From Halobacillus mangrovi (lineage in GTDB: Bacteria; Bacillota; Bacilli; Bacillales; Halobacillaceae), in contig NZ_CP020772.1 in assembly GCF_002097535.1 (NCBI RefSeq), positions 3,867,501 to 3,931,500 of the forward strand: a stretch of DNA of 64,000 nt, given 5' to 3'. Below are positions 11,531 to 20,855 of this stretch, piece after piece. The position numbers and the translations under genes are program-made. Every line of letters begins with the position of its first letter. Positions within the stretch are counted from its first letter, which is position 1. The notes under the pieces were generated by a model. It had not been told where the DNA came from. It did not search any database and saw only the letters and a program-made list of their open reading frames with translations.

Positions 11531-12396
11531 TCCCTATCCAGCGAATCGATTAGTTTTTCAATATCTTCGTCTTTGTTCTGTGTCTCTTCGATGCGGCGAT
11601 TCGTTAATTCTAACGCGGTTTGGAAACCTTTACGAAGTGAACTCTTAGTAGGGAACTTACCAAGGTCAATGCCTAGATTTACAATCGTTTGAGCAATTTC
11701 AGGACGAATGCCTACTAGAATACAACGGGATCCAATTAAACGTACAGCTTCTGCAGCTTGAATGATATGGTGAGCAACCATCGTATCAACTACGGGCACC
11801 CCGGTAATATCAATGAGAACGACTTCTGCATTATGCTTAATAACACCATCCAGCAGGTTCTCCATAATCAATTTCGCCCGCTCTGTGTCAATCGTTCCGA
11901 TTAACGGCATGATCGTGATGTTTTCCATAACAGGGATTAAAGGTGCCGACAGTTCCTGTAGCGCTACACGCTGTAAAGAGACGATGTGCTCCCAGCTCCC
12001 GGAATACTCGTTCACAAGACGATTGATGATCGGATCGACCCATCCGTCTACTTTTCTAAGGACTTCAGAGAAATAGTCAGAATCTACTTTTTCAGATTGC
12101 TGAAGAATGAAGCCAGTGACCACTCTTCTGAACACCTGCATACCATCTGTTAAGTAACTGAGAGGCCACCCTAAATTGATTAGTCTTTCGGAAAACTCGT
12201 CCAGATCCGAAGATAGTCCACGCTTCTCTATACTTGAGAAGATGACATTCACAAATTCACGATTTGTGCTTTCAAACATTTCGTCTGAAATTGTCGATGT
12301 ATATTCATTCTTCTTATGAGTGTTGATTTCCTCCAACCACATTTTGACAATGTCATCGCTGTGGTCTAAGACTATATTTTTTAACTTTTCATCCAT
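11527..12396 (-). CDS. rsbRA: RsbR, stressosome sensor co-antagonist
   Basis: 289 residues. The N-terminal ~150 residues are the divergent globin-like sensory domain. The C-terminal STAS domain (about 165-275) has threonines in IGTIDTERA and VPVVDTMVA at the positions RsbT phosphorylates in RsbRA. First gene of the operon; no extra RsbR paralogue is present in the window. Confidence 0.95.
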   Translation of the reverse strand: MDEKLKNIVLDHSDDIVKMWLEEINTHKKNEYTSTISDEMFESTNREFVNVIFSSIEKRGLSSDLDEFSERLINLGWPLSYLTDGMQVFRRVVTGFILQQSEKVDSDYFSEVLRKVDGWVDPIINRLVNEYSGSWEHIVSLQRVALQELSAPLIPVMENITIMPLIGTIDTERAKLIMENLLDGVIKHNAEVVLIDITGVPVVDTMVAHHIIQAAEAVRLIGSRCILVGIRPEIAQTIVNLGIDLGKFPTKSSLRKGFQTALELTNRRIEETQNKDEDIEKLIDSLDRE

Positions 12397-12444
12397 TATC
12401 TAACCCTCCGCCTCAGGTAACCCTTTCGGTATTTACAACACGTT

Positions 12445-12473
12445 CTAATAATATACAAATATAATGTTATCAA
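12445..12473 (-). promoter_or_regulatory. candidate sigma-A promoter of rsbRST
   Basis: TTGATA and TATTAG with a 17-bp spacer on the minus strand, about 50 bp before rsbR. In B. subtilis rsbR-S-T-U is read from a sigma-A promoter, so the placement fits; the -10 is imperfect. Confidence 0.45.
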
Positions 12474-12566
12474 AAAACATAAAAATCTTCATTTATTTAC
12501 GTTTATCAAAAAAACACGCCATCATCAATACCCATAATAATTCTATTATAAACTACAAAATAAAAA

Positions 12567-12603
12567 AAAATAAAGTTACCTTTAAAAGGGGCAACTTTAT
12601 TTT
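12567..12603 (-). terminator. terminator after ndoA
   Basis: AAAATAAAGTTACC pairs with GGCAACTTTATTTT (one mismatch), with A/T runs both sides. It separates the toxin-antitoxin pair from the rsb operon. Confidence 0.75.
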
Positions 12604-12630
12604 AAAAAAGAGATGGTTATGCTTTTTCAA

Positions 12631-12981
12631 TCAAAAATCAATCAATCCGAGACTGATCTGCAAGGCTTTATTCACTTGTTGCATCATCGGATCATCAAGT
12701 TGAGTGATTTTGTCGGTCAAACGCTGTTTATCAATCGTTCTGATTTGTTCCAATAGGATTACAGAGTTTCGTTCAAACCCGTATTTTTCTGCGTTAATTT
12801 CTACGTGAGTTGGAAGTTTGGCTTTTTGTATTTGCGCTGTAATCGCTGCAACGATTACTGTTGGGCTAAAACGATTACCGATATCATTTTGAAGAATGAG
12901 TACAGGACGAACCCCGCCTTGCTCTGAACCCACTACCGGGGACAAATCAGCGAAATAAACGTCTCCTCGTTTGACTATCAA
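12631..12981 (-). CDS. ndoA: NdoA (MazF/EndoA) mRNA interferase toxin
   Basis: 116 residues from TTG at 12,981, which gives the same length and N terminus ([14 protein letters not shown]) as B. subtilis NdoA. A GTG three codons earlier, overlapping the antitoxin stop, is an alternative. PemK/MazF-fold sequence with [11 protein letters not shown] and [13 protein letters not shown] is strongly conserved. The family cleaves RNA at UACAU in B. subtilis and is neutralised by NdoAI. Confidence 0.95.
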   Translation of the reverse strand: MIVKRGDVYFADLSPVVGSEQGGVRPVLILQNDIGNRFSPTVIVAAITAQIQKAKLPTHVEINAEKYGFERNSVILLEQIRTIDKQRLTDKITQLDDPMMQQVNKALQISLGLIDF

Positions 12982-12986
12982 TGGCT

Positions 12987-13262
12987 TCACACCCCGCCCA
13001 CTAATTGCTCCAGGGTGTTTTCTGCCTCCTCTTCAGCTTGAAACGCTTCTGAAGCGATGTTTAAATTAATTTTCGCCATCTCCATATAGCCTCTACGCAT
13101 GGATTCTCTAATGTGGCGTTGTTTCTTTTCACGCAAATACATTTTAGTTGCTTGACACATGAAATCGCTCCGATCACTATTTTCGAGTTGAATGAAGCCA
13201 TCCACTTCATTGAGTAGGTTATCCGGAATCCGGATGACAATTTCCTGCATGCTGTCGGACAA
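12987..13262 (-). CDS. ndoAI: NdoAI (MazE-like) antitoxin
   Basis: 91 residues from TTG at 13,262 (9 bases after GGAGG). ATG at 13,268 is possible but very close to the ribosome site. Ribbon-helix-helix N terminus ([15 protein letters not shown]) and the conserved [14 protein letters not shown] segment that binds the toxin. It directly precedes ndoA and follows alr, as in B. subtilis. Confidence 0.93.
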   Translation of the reverse strand: MSDSMQEIVIRIPDNLLNEVDGFIQLENSDRSDFMCQATKMYLREKKQRHIRESMRRGYMEMAKINLNIASEAFQAEEEAENTLEQLVGGV

Positions 13263-13426
13263 AACCATACACCTCCACCATCTTCTCTCAAAAGAAACCA
13301 GTCAATAAGTCCACTCTAATCTTATCAAACGGGAGTGTCTATTGCAAAGGCGTGTTGGATTTTTTTCGTGAATTGTGTTGCCTTACATCCAATATAAGGG
13401 ATAATTGTCTAACCGGCGAAGGGCTG

Positions 13427-14581
13427 CTATTTCACTGGGTTATTAACTTCTACAATTTGCCCATCTTCAATAAACACTCTAGGGACCCGGTTACTAATCA
13501 TGCAAGGAACCTCGTAATTGATGGTTTCCAAGTAGTCTGCCACTTCATCCGTCGTAACCTCTTCATCTCCTTGTTTACCAATTAAGGTAACCTTTGTCCC
13601 TATAGGATATTCCTGATCAAGCCTAATCATGAATTGATCCATACAAATTCTGCCGACAATAGGATGACGTTTTCCATTCACAAGGACTTCCATCCCCTGC
13701 AATTTACGGATCCAGCCATCGGCATATCCAAGAGGTATGGTACCAATCCACTCCTCATTTTCCGCTTGATAAGTCGCACCATAACTGATCGACTCCTGTG
13801 CTTCCAGTCTTTTTACATGTACTAAACGACTCTGCAAAGAGAAAGCTGGTTTTAAATCGATCGGCCGCTCCTCTTTTACCGCATTTGAAGGATAAAGGCC
13901 ATACATACTGATACCGAACCGGACATACTGTTTCATCCGATCAGGGAACCTCATACTGGCAGCACTGTTCCCTATATGAAATTCGACATTTCCTGACCAA
14001 ACCCTTTCGAAATGACTCAATAATTTATAAAAACGTTTCTCTTGTTCTTCAAAATAATTCAACGAAACTTCATCCGCCGTAGCAAAGTGGGTAAACACAG
14101 CTTCCAGCTTAAAGTTAGGCTGCTCCTTAATTAGTGGTAGAATACGATCCATTTCTTCTGTCGTACGGATGCCTATTCGGCCCATACCTGTATCCCATTT
14201 CATATGAAGCTTCAACGGCTTGGACAATTGAGAAGAATCGACCATCCTAAGCCATTCTTCCTGGAAGACGGTAACGGCAATTTCCCTTTCAGCTGCTAAC
14301 GGTGCATCCTCCGGACGAATCCAGCCCATGACAAGTACAGGCGCTGTAAATCCAGCCTTACGCAGTTTCACTGCCTCATCTAACAAAGCTACTGCTAGTC
14401 CATCTGCACCTGATTCCAATGCTTTCTTTGCTACCCGCTCATCTCCATGACCATACGCATTCGCTTTGACAACCGCATAGATCTTCGTCTCCGAATTAAG
14501 GCGCTGCCGGAGTTGTTTTATATTGTATTCAATTGCTGATAAATTTACTTCAACCCAAGAATCCCGATAGAAAGTTTCCAT
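13427..14581 (-). CDS. alr: alanine racemase
   Basis: 384 residues from ATG at 14,581 (GGGGGC upstream). PLP-dependent fold-type III enzyme; the PLP lysine is K39 in AVVKANAYGHG and the catalytic tyrosine lies in SISYGATY (about 265). It interconverts L- and D-alanine for peptidoglycan synthesis. It lies between the ydcC-like lipoprotein gene and ndoAI in the conserved order. Confidence 0.96.
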   Translation of the reverse strand: METFYRDSWVEVNLSAIEYNIKQLRQRLNSETKIYAVVKANAYGHGDERVAKKALESGADGLAVALLDEAVKLRKAGFTAPVLVMGWIRPEDAPLAAEREIAVTVFQEEWLRMVDSSQLSKPLKLHMKWDTGMGRIGIRTTEEMDRILPLIKEQPNFKLEAVFTHFATADEVSLNYFEEQEKRFYKLLSHFERVWSGNVEFHIGNSAASMRFPDRMKQYVRFGISMYGLYPSNAVKEERPIDLKPAFSLQSRLVHVKRLEAQESISYGATYQAENEEWIGTIPLGYADGWIRKLQGMEVLVNGKRHPIVGRICMDQFMIRLDQEYPIGTKVTLIGKQGDEEVTTDEVADYLETINYEVPCMISNRVPRVFIEDGQIVEVNNPVK

Positions 14582-14654
14582 TGACAAAGCCCCCGTTCCT
14601 CTCGCTGCATTCCATATATCTTTCTATTATCGAACGACAGAAACAAGCTGTCAA

Positions 14655-14860
14655 TGATATAGAAAGGCGGAGACACCTTGGTCAGCCGCCTTTGGGAAGT
14701 TCGGCTAAAGTCGGAACGTCCTGTTCCAACGCCGAACTGACCAGCTTCCTGCTGGCCCAAGAACGACAGTGCAGCGGAGTGAACTTCTTCACGGAACTGT
14801 TGGGCTTAAGACTTCGAGGGGCTAGGACCTGTAGCTGGTCATCACTGAAGTGTAACCCCT
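14655..14860. repeat. type 2 dispersed repeat, full-length copy (about 205 bp)
   Basis: Structured non-coding element between alr and ydcC. It begins GAAAGGCGGAGACACC, contains a nested hairpin (AGTTCGGC ... GCCGAACT around GGAAC/GTTCC at about 14,698-14,740) and ends CTTCGAGGGGCTAGG near 14,827. Similar start and end words recur as remnants at about 22,735 and 56,252. Small repeats of this kind with GCGGAGGCGCC and CTCGAGGGGC ends are common in Bacillaceae from memory. Short ORFs here are spurious. Confidence 0.65.
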
Positions 14861-14884
14861 GAATTGTCTACATCAATGCTGATA

Positions 14885-14912
14885 AAAATAAAAGCAGACC
14901 GTTAAGCCTGCT
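14885..14912 (-). terminator. terminator after ydcC
   Basis: AGCAGAC (14,893) pairs with GCCTGCT (14,906). The minus-strand tail reads TTTTATTTTTATC. Confidence 0.7.
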
Positions 14913-14922
14913 CCGTCCAAAT

Positions 14923-15942
14923 CTATTTGACTGTTTCACTTGTGATGGAGCTCGCTACTGAAGCCATTTCCGCCTGACTCAAATCATTACTGGCTAACTG
15001 ATAAGTCGTGCCGTTCTGGCTCCACTCCAAACGATTTCCATCCATCGCTCCGATGACACCGTCCGCCAATTGGACAGGATCTCCGTTCACTACTTCGGTC
15101 TGCTGCGCACTAGCAGCCTGGACTTCTGCTTTTTCTTGGACAAGTGTAAAGCTCTTATCTCCATCATACGTCATGATGACACGTGAACCTTCATCTGTTT
15201 TTACTTCTTGCTCACTCGCAAGCTCTGCCCCAAATGTTTCTTGAGGATAAAGTACTTCTTTAACCTGAGAATCTCCCATGTTGGCTACAGGAGCTTCCGA
15301 AGGGGCCATCGCCATATTCTTGTCTACATCAAAATCTTCTTTCTTCAATGAATTATCTTTAGCAAAATTTGCGAACTGCACTTCTACTAAAGCATTCATA
15401 TCTTGATCGAACACTTTGACCATAACGGGCTGGTACGTTTTCTTATCAAAATAGATTTCTTGATAAGGGAGGGTTTTATTATTCTGGTAGTTTGTTTTCG
15501 TTTTGAACTTATAATAATTTTCTGCTGCTGTGAACTCTGCATCAGCATCTGCCTGGATATCCTTCAGTAAAGATGCATACAAATAAGGCTGGCTCGTATT
15601 TTGAGGCCATTCACTCTGGAACTTGAAACTCTTGTTCAAAGCGGGAGTCAGAACATACACACCACTGTCATTTTTCAAAATGATCTGGCTGCCTTTTTCA
15701 TCTTGATCATTTTCCAATTTTACTCGGTAAAAATCATCTTTTTTATGCCAGACTTGGATGTGGTATTTTTGTTCTTCATTGCCCGTACGCATCTTCATGT
15801 TGGCTTCCGTCTTATACCCGGCCATTTCTTCCGCTTGTTTTTCAAGCTTCTTGACGACATCTTCTTTTGATTGAGATCCACAAGCCGTTAAAGCACCTAA
15901 AACGAACAAGGAAAACAATAGGATCAGAAAACGTCTTTGCAT
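14923..15942 (-). CDS. ydcC: LolA-like lipoprotein (YdcC family)
   Basis: 339 residues from ATG at 15,942 (AAAGGAG 9 bases before). A lipoprotein signal peptide ends in LTAC, with the lipidated Cys at about residue 21. The remainder resembles the LolA/LolB-like beta fold used for lipoprotein or lipid binding. Exact function is unknown; in B. subtilis ydcC is expressed during sporulation. Position between nnr/acpS and alr is conserved. Confidence 0.88.
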   Translation of the reverse strand: MQRRFLILLFSLFVLGALTACGSQSKEDVVKKLEKQAEEMAGYKTEANMKMRTGNEEQKYHIQVWHKKDDFYRVKLENDQDEKGSQIILKNDSGVYVLTPALNKSFKFQSEWPQNTSQPYLYASLLKDIQADADAEFTAAENYYKFKTKTNYQNNKTLPYQEIYFDKKTYQPVMVKVFDQDMNALVEVQFANFAKDNSLKKEDFDVDKNMAMAPSEAPVANMGDSQVKEVLYPQETFGAELASEQEVKTDEGSRVIMTYDGDKSFTLVQEKAEVQAASAQQTEVVNGDPVQLADGVIGAMDGNRLEWSQNGTTYQLASNDLSQAEMASVASSITSETVK

Positions 15943-15987
15943 AGGACTCAACTCCTTTGTCTCTACTTAAGGACAAAGGGAACGCTT

Positions 15988-17514
15988 TTATCTGGATGCA
16001 GAAGAAATTGTACGAAAGGTTCGGGATAAACCTTCAATGACGTCGGAAGCGAGTAGGTCTGTCTTCGAATGCTTTTCCTCAGTCAACGACTCAGCTGTAC
16101 ACCCATGGATGACACAGCCATTGCCAAGCGCATCCATCAATGAATCGGTCTGCAGCATCATAGCAAACAGAATACCTGATAATACATCTCCACTTCCGCC
16201 TTTGGCTAATCCTGCATTTCCAGAAACATCTACCCTCTGCTTACCATCCGGAGAAGTAATAATCGTAGAGGGCCCCTTCAATACAAGGTACACACCATAC
16301 TTAGCAGCAAATTCACGACTGCAGGAAAAAGGAGACTGCAATACATCTCGAATCGATAACCCTGTCAAATGAGCAAATTCTCCCGGGTGAGGGGTCAAAA
16401 CGGTAGGTGATTGTCTTTCTTTTACGACATCAAGGATCTCTTTTAAATGATACAGTCCATCGGCGTCGATAAGCATAGGAGCATCTACACCCTGAACGAT
16501 GGCTTCTAAAAGCCTTTTCGCTCCACGCGTGCGTCCCATCCCCATCCCGATTGCTACCCCGTCATAACCGGACAACTGATCGGTCGCTTGTCCTGTCAGC
16601 GCGCCTTCTTTTTCCTCCATGTCCACAAAAGTAGCTTCTTGCAGATAGGGAGAAATGGAAGAGATTGCACGTTCGACCGTGGCAATAGTCAGTAACCCTA
16701 CGCCACTTCTTAATGCCGCTCGACCTGCCATTGCAATGGACCCAGGCATAAGGAGTGATCCCCCTACCATTACTCCTTTACCGTGACTTCCCTTATGAGA
16801 ATTCTTGCCCCGAACAGGCAATGTCCGCCTGACATCCTCTTTCCTCCACAGTCCTCGGTTAACTGGCGGAAGCTTTCTTGTCGGCAGTCCGATTTCTACG
16901 ATACGATAGTCCCCGTAATAAGGACGTGTATGCTGCAGGAAAGCACTCATCTTCGGTGCAGCGATGACTGTCGTATAATCTGCATGAAAGGCATCGAAGT
17001 CTACGATTCCTTCGTCTGCAGGCAAACCTGAAGGAAGGTCGACAGCCATTCGGAAGACGGATAGGCCGTTTGCCGCTTCAACGATCTCAGCTATCGGATT
17101 TCTTAACCGCCCTTTTACACCAATCCCAAGCATGGCATCAATGATAATGTCAGCTCTTTGAAAAGATTGCATCAGCTTTTCTAGTGAGGAATACGGACGC
17201 ACAGAAAATCCTGAAGCCATAAAAATCTCTTTATGGACTCTTGCATCTCCCGTAATCTTTTCATCAGGAACCACCTGCCACGCTTCAATATCATAGCCAC
17301 GATTGAGCAGTGTTCTGGCGATTACAAACCCGTCACCGCCGTTATTGCCTGATCCGATCAAAACAATAACTTTGTCCTGTTTTCGGATATGGCGGACCAT
17401 ATCATCAGCGACAGCCCTGCCAGCACTCTCCATCAACATTTTCCCTTCAATCCCGGCAGCATCCAGCGCTGCCCGGTCCCATTCGTACATCTCTTGTGCG
17501 GTAACAATATCCAA
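15988..17514 (-). CDS. nnr: bifunctional NAD(P)H-hydrate epimerase / ADP-dependent dehydratase
   Basis: 508 residues from TTG at 17,514 (AGGAGG 7 bases upstream). The longer frame from 17,553 contains the ribosome site. N-terminal YjeF-type epimerase domain (GSGNNGGDGFV, about residue 55) and C-terminal ribokinase-like dehydratase (DADGLYHL, LTPHPGEFAHL, GLAKGGSGDVLSG). It repairs damaged NADHX and NADPHX. It follows acpS in the same direction. Confidence 0.95.
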   Translation of the reverse strand: MDIVTAQEMYEWDRAALDAAGIEGKMLMESAGRAVADDMVRHIRKQDKVIVLIGSGNNGGDGFVIARTLLNRGYDIEAWQVVPDEKITGDARVHKEIFMASGFSVRPYSSLEKLMQSFQRADIIIDAMLGIGVKGRLRNPIAEIVEAANGLSVFRMAVDLPSGLPADEGIVDFDAFHADYTTVIAAPKMSAFLQHTRPYYGDYRIVEIGLPTRKLPPVNRGLWRKEDVRRTLPVRGKNSHKGSHGKGVMVGGSLLMPGSIAMAGRAALRSGVGLLTIATVERAISSISPYLQEATFVDMEEKEGALTGQATDQLSGYDGVAIGMGMGRTRGAKRLLEAIVQGVDAPMLIDADGLYHLKEILDVVKERQSPTVLTPHPGEFAHLTGLSIRDVLQSPFSCSREFAAKYGVYLVLKGPSTIITSPDGKQRVDVSGNAGLAKGGSGDVLSGILFAMMLQTDSLMDALGNGCVIHGCTAESLTEEKHSKTDLLASDVIEGLSRTFRTISSASR

Positions 17515-17572
17515 TTCGTTCCCTCCTACCCGCATTACAATGTTATGAGACAACCTATGTAAATATGTCAGG

Positions 17573-17926
17573 TCACTCTTCTAAAACAACTTGAGCGATT
17601 GCATAATCAGAACTATGACTAATAGAAACCCAAGCCTTCAAATACTCATAGCCTTTCACTTTCATATCCGGCGCCCCATCGTTTGTATGCAGCACCTCAA
17701 TATCTTGAAAACTTAACTTTCCGATTCCCGTCCCCATCGCCTTTCCTGCAGCTTCTTTTGCCGCAAATCTTCCCGACAAGTACTCAATCTGACGTTGTTC
17801 ATTCAAATCGACGAATCGGTCATGCTCCGCCCTGGTCAATATTCGTTGAACAAAACGTGGATTACGCTTTATACTTTGTTTAATACGACTCATTTCCACC
17901 ATATCAATGCCGATACCTTTGATCAC
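17573..17926 (-). CDS. acpS: holo-[acyl-carrier-protein] synthase
   Basis: 117 residues from GTG at 17,926, matching the B. subtilis start (MIxGIGxD). Asp8 in GIGID and the FAAKEAAGKAMGTG segment are the metal and CoA binding motifs. It transfers phosphopantetheine from CoA to apo-ACP for fatty acid synthesis. The ATG two codons earlier is possible but sits only 3 bases from the ribosome site. Confidence 0.95.
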   Translation of the reverse strand: MIKGIGIDMVEMSRIKQSIKRNPRFVQRILTRAEHDRFVDLNEQRQIEYLSGRFAAKEAAGKAMGTGIGKLSFQDIEVLHTNDGAPDMKVKGYEYLKAWVSISHSSDYAIAQVVLEE

Positions 17927-18053
17927 ATGCATCTTCCTTTTCTAAAAACTATTAGTAGTATACCCGATATTCAATAAGATAAAAAAGAATACTAGATACT
18001 GTGAACGATTATATTAGTAGTAGACCATTCAACATTAAAAGGAGAATTATCCT

Positions 18054-18812
18054 ATGTTTGTCAGAACGGAAAGCTTTAAGGAATTCTTAAAATTCTACCC
18101 GGTCGTGTCCATATTGGTCGGTCTCCACTTCTTTCTATGGATCCTCATTGACGTCCTTCAATTTGGATTTGCACAAGATATCGAAAGACTAGGAGTCGGA
18201 GTAAACCTCTTCATTTTACAAGGAGAGTACTGGCGCCTCGTTACCCCGATCTTCCTTCATGCCGGATTTGCTCATGCTTTGTTTAATTCCTTTTCCCTCG
18301 TTTTATTCGGTCCAGCACTTGAACAAATGCTTGGAAAAGTGAAATTTATCATTATGTATTTATTTGCAGGGATTATTGGCAATTTAGGAACCTTTGTAGT
18401 CAATCCCGAAGCCTATTACGCCCATCTGGGAGCCTCTGGTGCGATCTTTGGTATTTTTGGGGTTTATGTGTACATGGTGCTCTACCGGAAACACTTAATT
18501 GATCAGGCAAATTCACAAATCATTATGGTCATCTTCATTCTTGGTTTGTTTATGACATTCACACGTCCGAACATCAATGTCCTTGGGCACTTGTTTGGGT
18601 TAATTGGCGGATTCGCGATTGCGCCAGCTATCTTGAAAAATGCTCGGCCATTTTCGATATGGCAGGTGCGAGCTCGAAGATCCGTTTCAAGTGACGAGAT
18701 TACCTTTAATCCTAATCGTTGGAACAAGAGGAGCGTTCCTTGGAAAAAGTTTGCGGGATACGTCATATGGGCAGCCATCGCCATATTAGTCATCATCGCC
18801 GTTGTGTTTTAA
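18054..18812 (+). CDS. rhomboid family intramembrane serine protease (YdcA-like)
   Basis: 252 residues, about six to seven membrane segments. The catalytic dyad is visible: Ser128 in HLGASGAIFG and His179 in NVLGHLFGL. It cleaves substrates inside the membrane; the substrate is unknown. It is divergent from acpS, as ydcA is in B. subtilis. The AAAGGAG ribosome site precedes the ATG by 9 bases. Confidence 0.94.
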   Translation: MFVRTESFKEFLKFYPVVSILVGLHFFLWILIDVLQFGFAQDIERLGVGVNLFILQGEYWRLVTPIFLHAGFAHALFNSFSLVLFGPALEQMLGKVKFIIMYLFAGIIGNLGTFVVNPEAYYAHLGASGAIFGIFGVYVYMVLYRKHLIDQANSQIIMVIFILGLFMTFTRPNINVLGHLFGLIGGFAIAPAILKNARPFSIWQVRARRSVSSDEITFNPNRWNKRSVPWKKFAGYVIWAAIAILVIIAVVF

Positions 18813-19004
18813 TTTTTCGTTACATTCTATAACGAATGCTCATAATTTCAAGACGACCTCCCAATCTTTCAGCGGAAGGAAAACAATATAAAAGTGTGGA
18901 TGTGCACTGTCTCAGACATCACCCCTCCCACTGCAATATATAGTAAGAATTCTTCAAGCATGATTTAAGGCATTGCATCGTGTCCGTTATCCATTCCTAC
19001 AGCA

Positions 19005-19045
19005 GGGATAAGCGAGTAGTTTCCCACTTATCCCTAATCTTTTTT
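19005..19045 (+). terminator. probable terminator downstream of the rhomboid gene
   Basis: GGGATAAG and CTTATCCC form an 8-bp stem followed by TAATCTTTTTT. It lies ~190 bp past the rhomboid stop. The rest of 18,813-19,121 shows no ORF or other clear signal. Confidence 0.55.
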
Positions 19046-19121
19046 GAGTAACGGACCCAACCTCCCCCCCTGTCTGCTATTTGGCGGATAAACCATTAAA
19101 ATGATAAAAGTTTATGTACGC

Positions 19122-19155
19122 AAAAAAGCCAGACCTTTATGTGGTCTGGCTTTTG
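19122..19155 (-). terminator. terminator after cshA
   Basis: AAAAGCCAGACC pairs perfectly with GGTCTGGCTTTT, with A/T runs on both sides. Confidence 0.85.
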
Positions 19156-19161
19156 TTATCT

Positions 19162-20628
19162 TTATTTAGCGTTAGAGTTGCGTCCTTTGTTCTGGTAGCC
19201 GCGTTTCCCTTTGAAATTACGGTTGCGGGATTTATTCTTTGGATTGTAATTGCGCTTGCCGCCTTTTCCGTATTTCTTGCCTTTATTTTTGTCGCGTTGA
19301 GCGTTTTTCACGCTGATCGGCTGAACACCAGACAAACGAACAGGTACTTCGCTGCGTTCTTTTGTCATCATCTTCAGAGCAGAAGCTAATAAATCAGAAG
19401 CATCATACTGCTCGAGAAGTTCGTTTGCGGACTGCTTATAGTTGTTCAAGTTGTTATTGTTCATTGTTTCAATTAGCTTTTCGACCGCTACTTTTTGCTG
19501 ACCGCGCGCTGCTTCTTCTGAAGAAGGTACTTTCAAGCGCTCTACTTTCTTCTTCGTAAGCTTTTCAATCAAGTGCAGCTGATCTTTTTCACGTGGTGTT
19601 ACAAAGGAAATGGACTCTCCTTTGCGTCCGGCACGACCTGTACGTCCAATACGGTGCACATAGCTCTCTGGATCCTGTGGAATGTCAAAATTATACACGT
19701 GGGATACTTCAGAAATATCCAGTCCACGAGCAGCTACGTCAGTCGCTACAAGAATCTCGATACGGCCACGCTTGAATTTGTTCAATGTGGACATACGTTT
19801 TCCTTGAGTCAAGTCTCCGTGAATTCCTTCTGCACTGAATCCACGTGCTTGAAGACCATCAGCCACTTCATCTACACGACGCTTCGTACGACCGAAGACG
19901 ATCGCAAGAGCAGGATCATGGATATCAAGCAAGCGAGTCAAGGTATCGAATTTATGTTTTTCAGGAATCTCTACATAGAATTGCTCGATGTTTTCGACTG
20001 TCATCTCTTTCGCTTTAACTTTAACTTCTTCTGGATTGTTCATCAAAGTTGTAGCGATATCGCGAATTTCTTTTGGCATCGTTGCTGAGAACAGAAGTGT
20101 CTGACGATCTTCCGGCAGAGCTTTCAAGATATCGCGGATGTCGTCGATGAAGCCCATGTTCAGCATTTCGTCCGCTTCATCAAGTACAGCAGTGTGTACA
20201 TTTTGAAGCTTGATTGTTTTACGGCGGATGTGGTCAAGCAGGCGTCCTGGCGTTGCAACAACGATATGGTTGGATTTCAATGCACGGATTTGACGTTCCA
20301 TGTTTGATCCTCCGTAAATCGGAAGTGCACGAACTCCTTTGCTCTTTCCAAGTCGGTTCATTTCTTCTGCTACTTGAATGGCAAGCTCCCTTGTTGGTGC
20401 AACGACAAGACCTTGCACACCCTTCACTTGCTTATCAATTTTCTCAAGCATCGGGATACCGAATGCTGCCGTTTTACCTGTACCTGTTTGAGCTTGACCG
20501 ATCACGTCTTTCCCTTGAAGCCCTAGAGGTATTGTTTGTTCTTGAATTGGCGTTGTTTCCTCAAAACCCATGATGTCTAAGGATTTTAGAATAGGTTGTG
20601 ATAAACCTAGTGATTGAAATGTTGTCAA
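19162..20628 (-). CDS. cshA: DEAD-box ATP-dependent RNA helicase CshA
   Basis: 488 residues. Q motif (TPIQEQTIP), [32 protein letters not shown] are all present, followed by a Lys/Arg/Gly/Asn-rich basic tail (about 440-488) typical of CshA. In Bacillus it is part of the RNA degradosome and assists ribosome assembly in the cold. Its 5' leader carries a terminator-like hairpin that may attenuate expression. Confidence 0.96.
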   Translation of the reverse strand: MTTFQSLGLSQPILKSLDIMGFEETTPIQEQTIPLGLQGKDVIGQAQTGTGKTAAFGIPMLEKIDKQVKGVQGLVVAPTRELAIQVAEEMNRLGKSKGVRALPIYGGSNMERQIRALKSNHIVVATPGRLLDHIRRKTIKLQNVHTAVLDEADEMLNMGFIDDIRDILKALPEDRQTLLFSATMPKEIRDIATTLMNNPEEVKVKAKEMTVENIEQFYVEIPEKHKFDTLTRLLDIHDPALAIVFGRTKRRVDEVADGLQARGFSAEGIHGDLTQGKRMSTLNKFKRGRIEILVATDVAARGLDISEVSHVYNFDIPQDPESYVHRIGRTGRAGRKGESISFVTPREKDQLHLIEKLTKKKVERLKVPSSEEAARGQQKVAVEKLIETMNNNNLNNYKQSANELLEQYDASDLLASALKMMTKERSEVPVRLSGVQPISVKNAQRDKNKGKKYGKGGKRNYNPKNKSRNRNFKGKRGYQNKGRNSNAK

Positions 20629-20684
20629 TTATTTCATACTCCTTTAATTTAAAATCTTCTACCTTTATTTGCTTATATACATGT

Positions 20685-20721
20685 AAAAAAAGCCTTCCGC
20701 CACAGGGCACTGGATAGGCTT
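20685..20721 (-). terminator. terminator hairpin inside the cshA 5' leader (attenuator candidate)
   Basis: On the minus strand a stem AAGCC/GGCTT, extended by GGA/TCC and TGG/CCA, is followed by seven T. It sits between the best cshA promoter (20,774-20,802) and the cshA start codon, so it would stop most cshA transcripts unless read through. The leader also contains an unsupported 28-29 codon reading frame. Confidence 0.65.
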
Positions 20722-20773
20722 CTCTGGTATCTGCCTGATAGATTCATTCATCATAACACACATAACACAGTTA

Positions 20774-20802
20774 ATTCTACACATTTTCCCTATGCTTTTC
20801 AA
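20774..20802 (-). promoter_or_regulatory. sigma-A promoter of cshA
   Basis: TTGAAA, 17 bp, TAGAAT on the minus strand. The predicted start near 20,767 leaves a ~140-base leader before the cshA start codon. Confidence 0.65.
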
Positions 20803-20855
20803 ACGTAACAATGATAAAATGAGTGCAACCTGATATTGAAAAAAGGAGGGCATCC

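Noticed and set aside
14533..14862. 109-codon plus-strand ORF
   Set aside because: Crosses the alr start region and the type 2 repeat; no ribosome site and no family resemblance.
17950..17975. Sigma-B promoter upstream of acpS (GGGTAT present on the minus strand)
   Set aside because: No GTTTAA-like -35 at 12-15 bp spacing.
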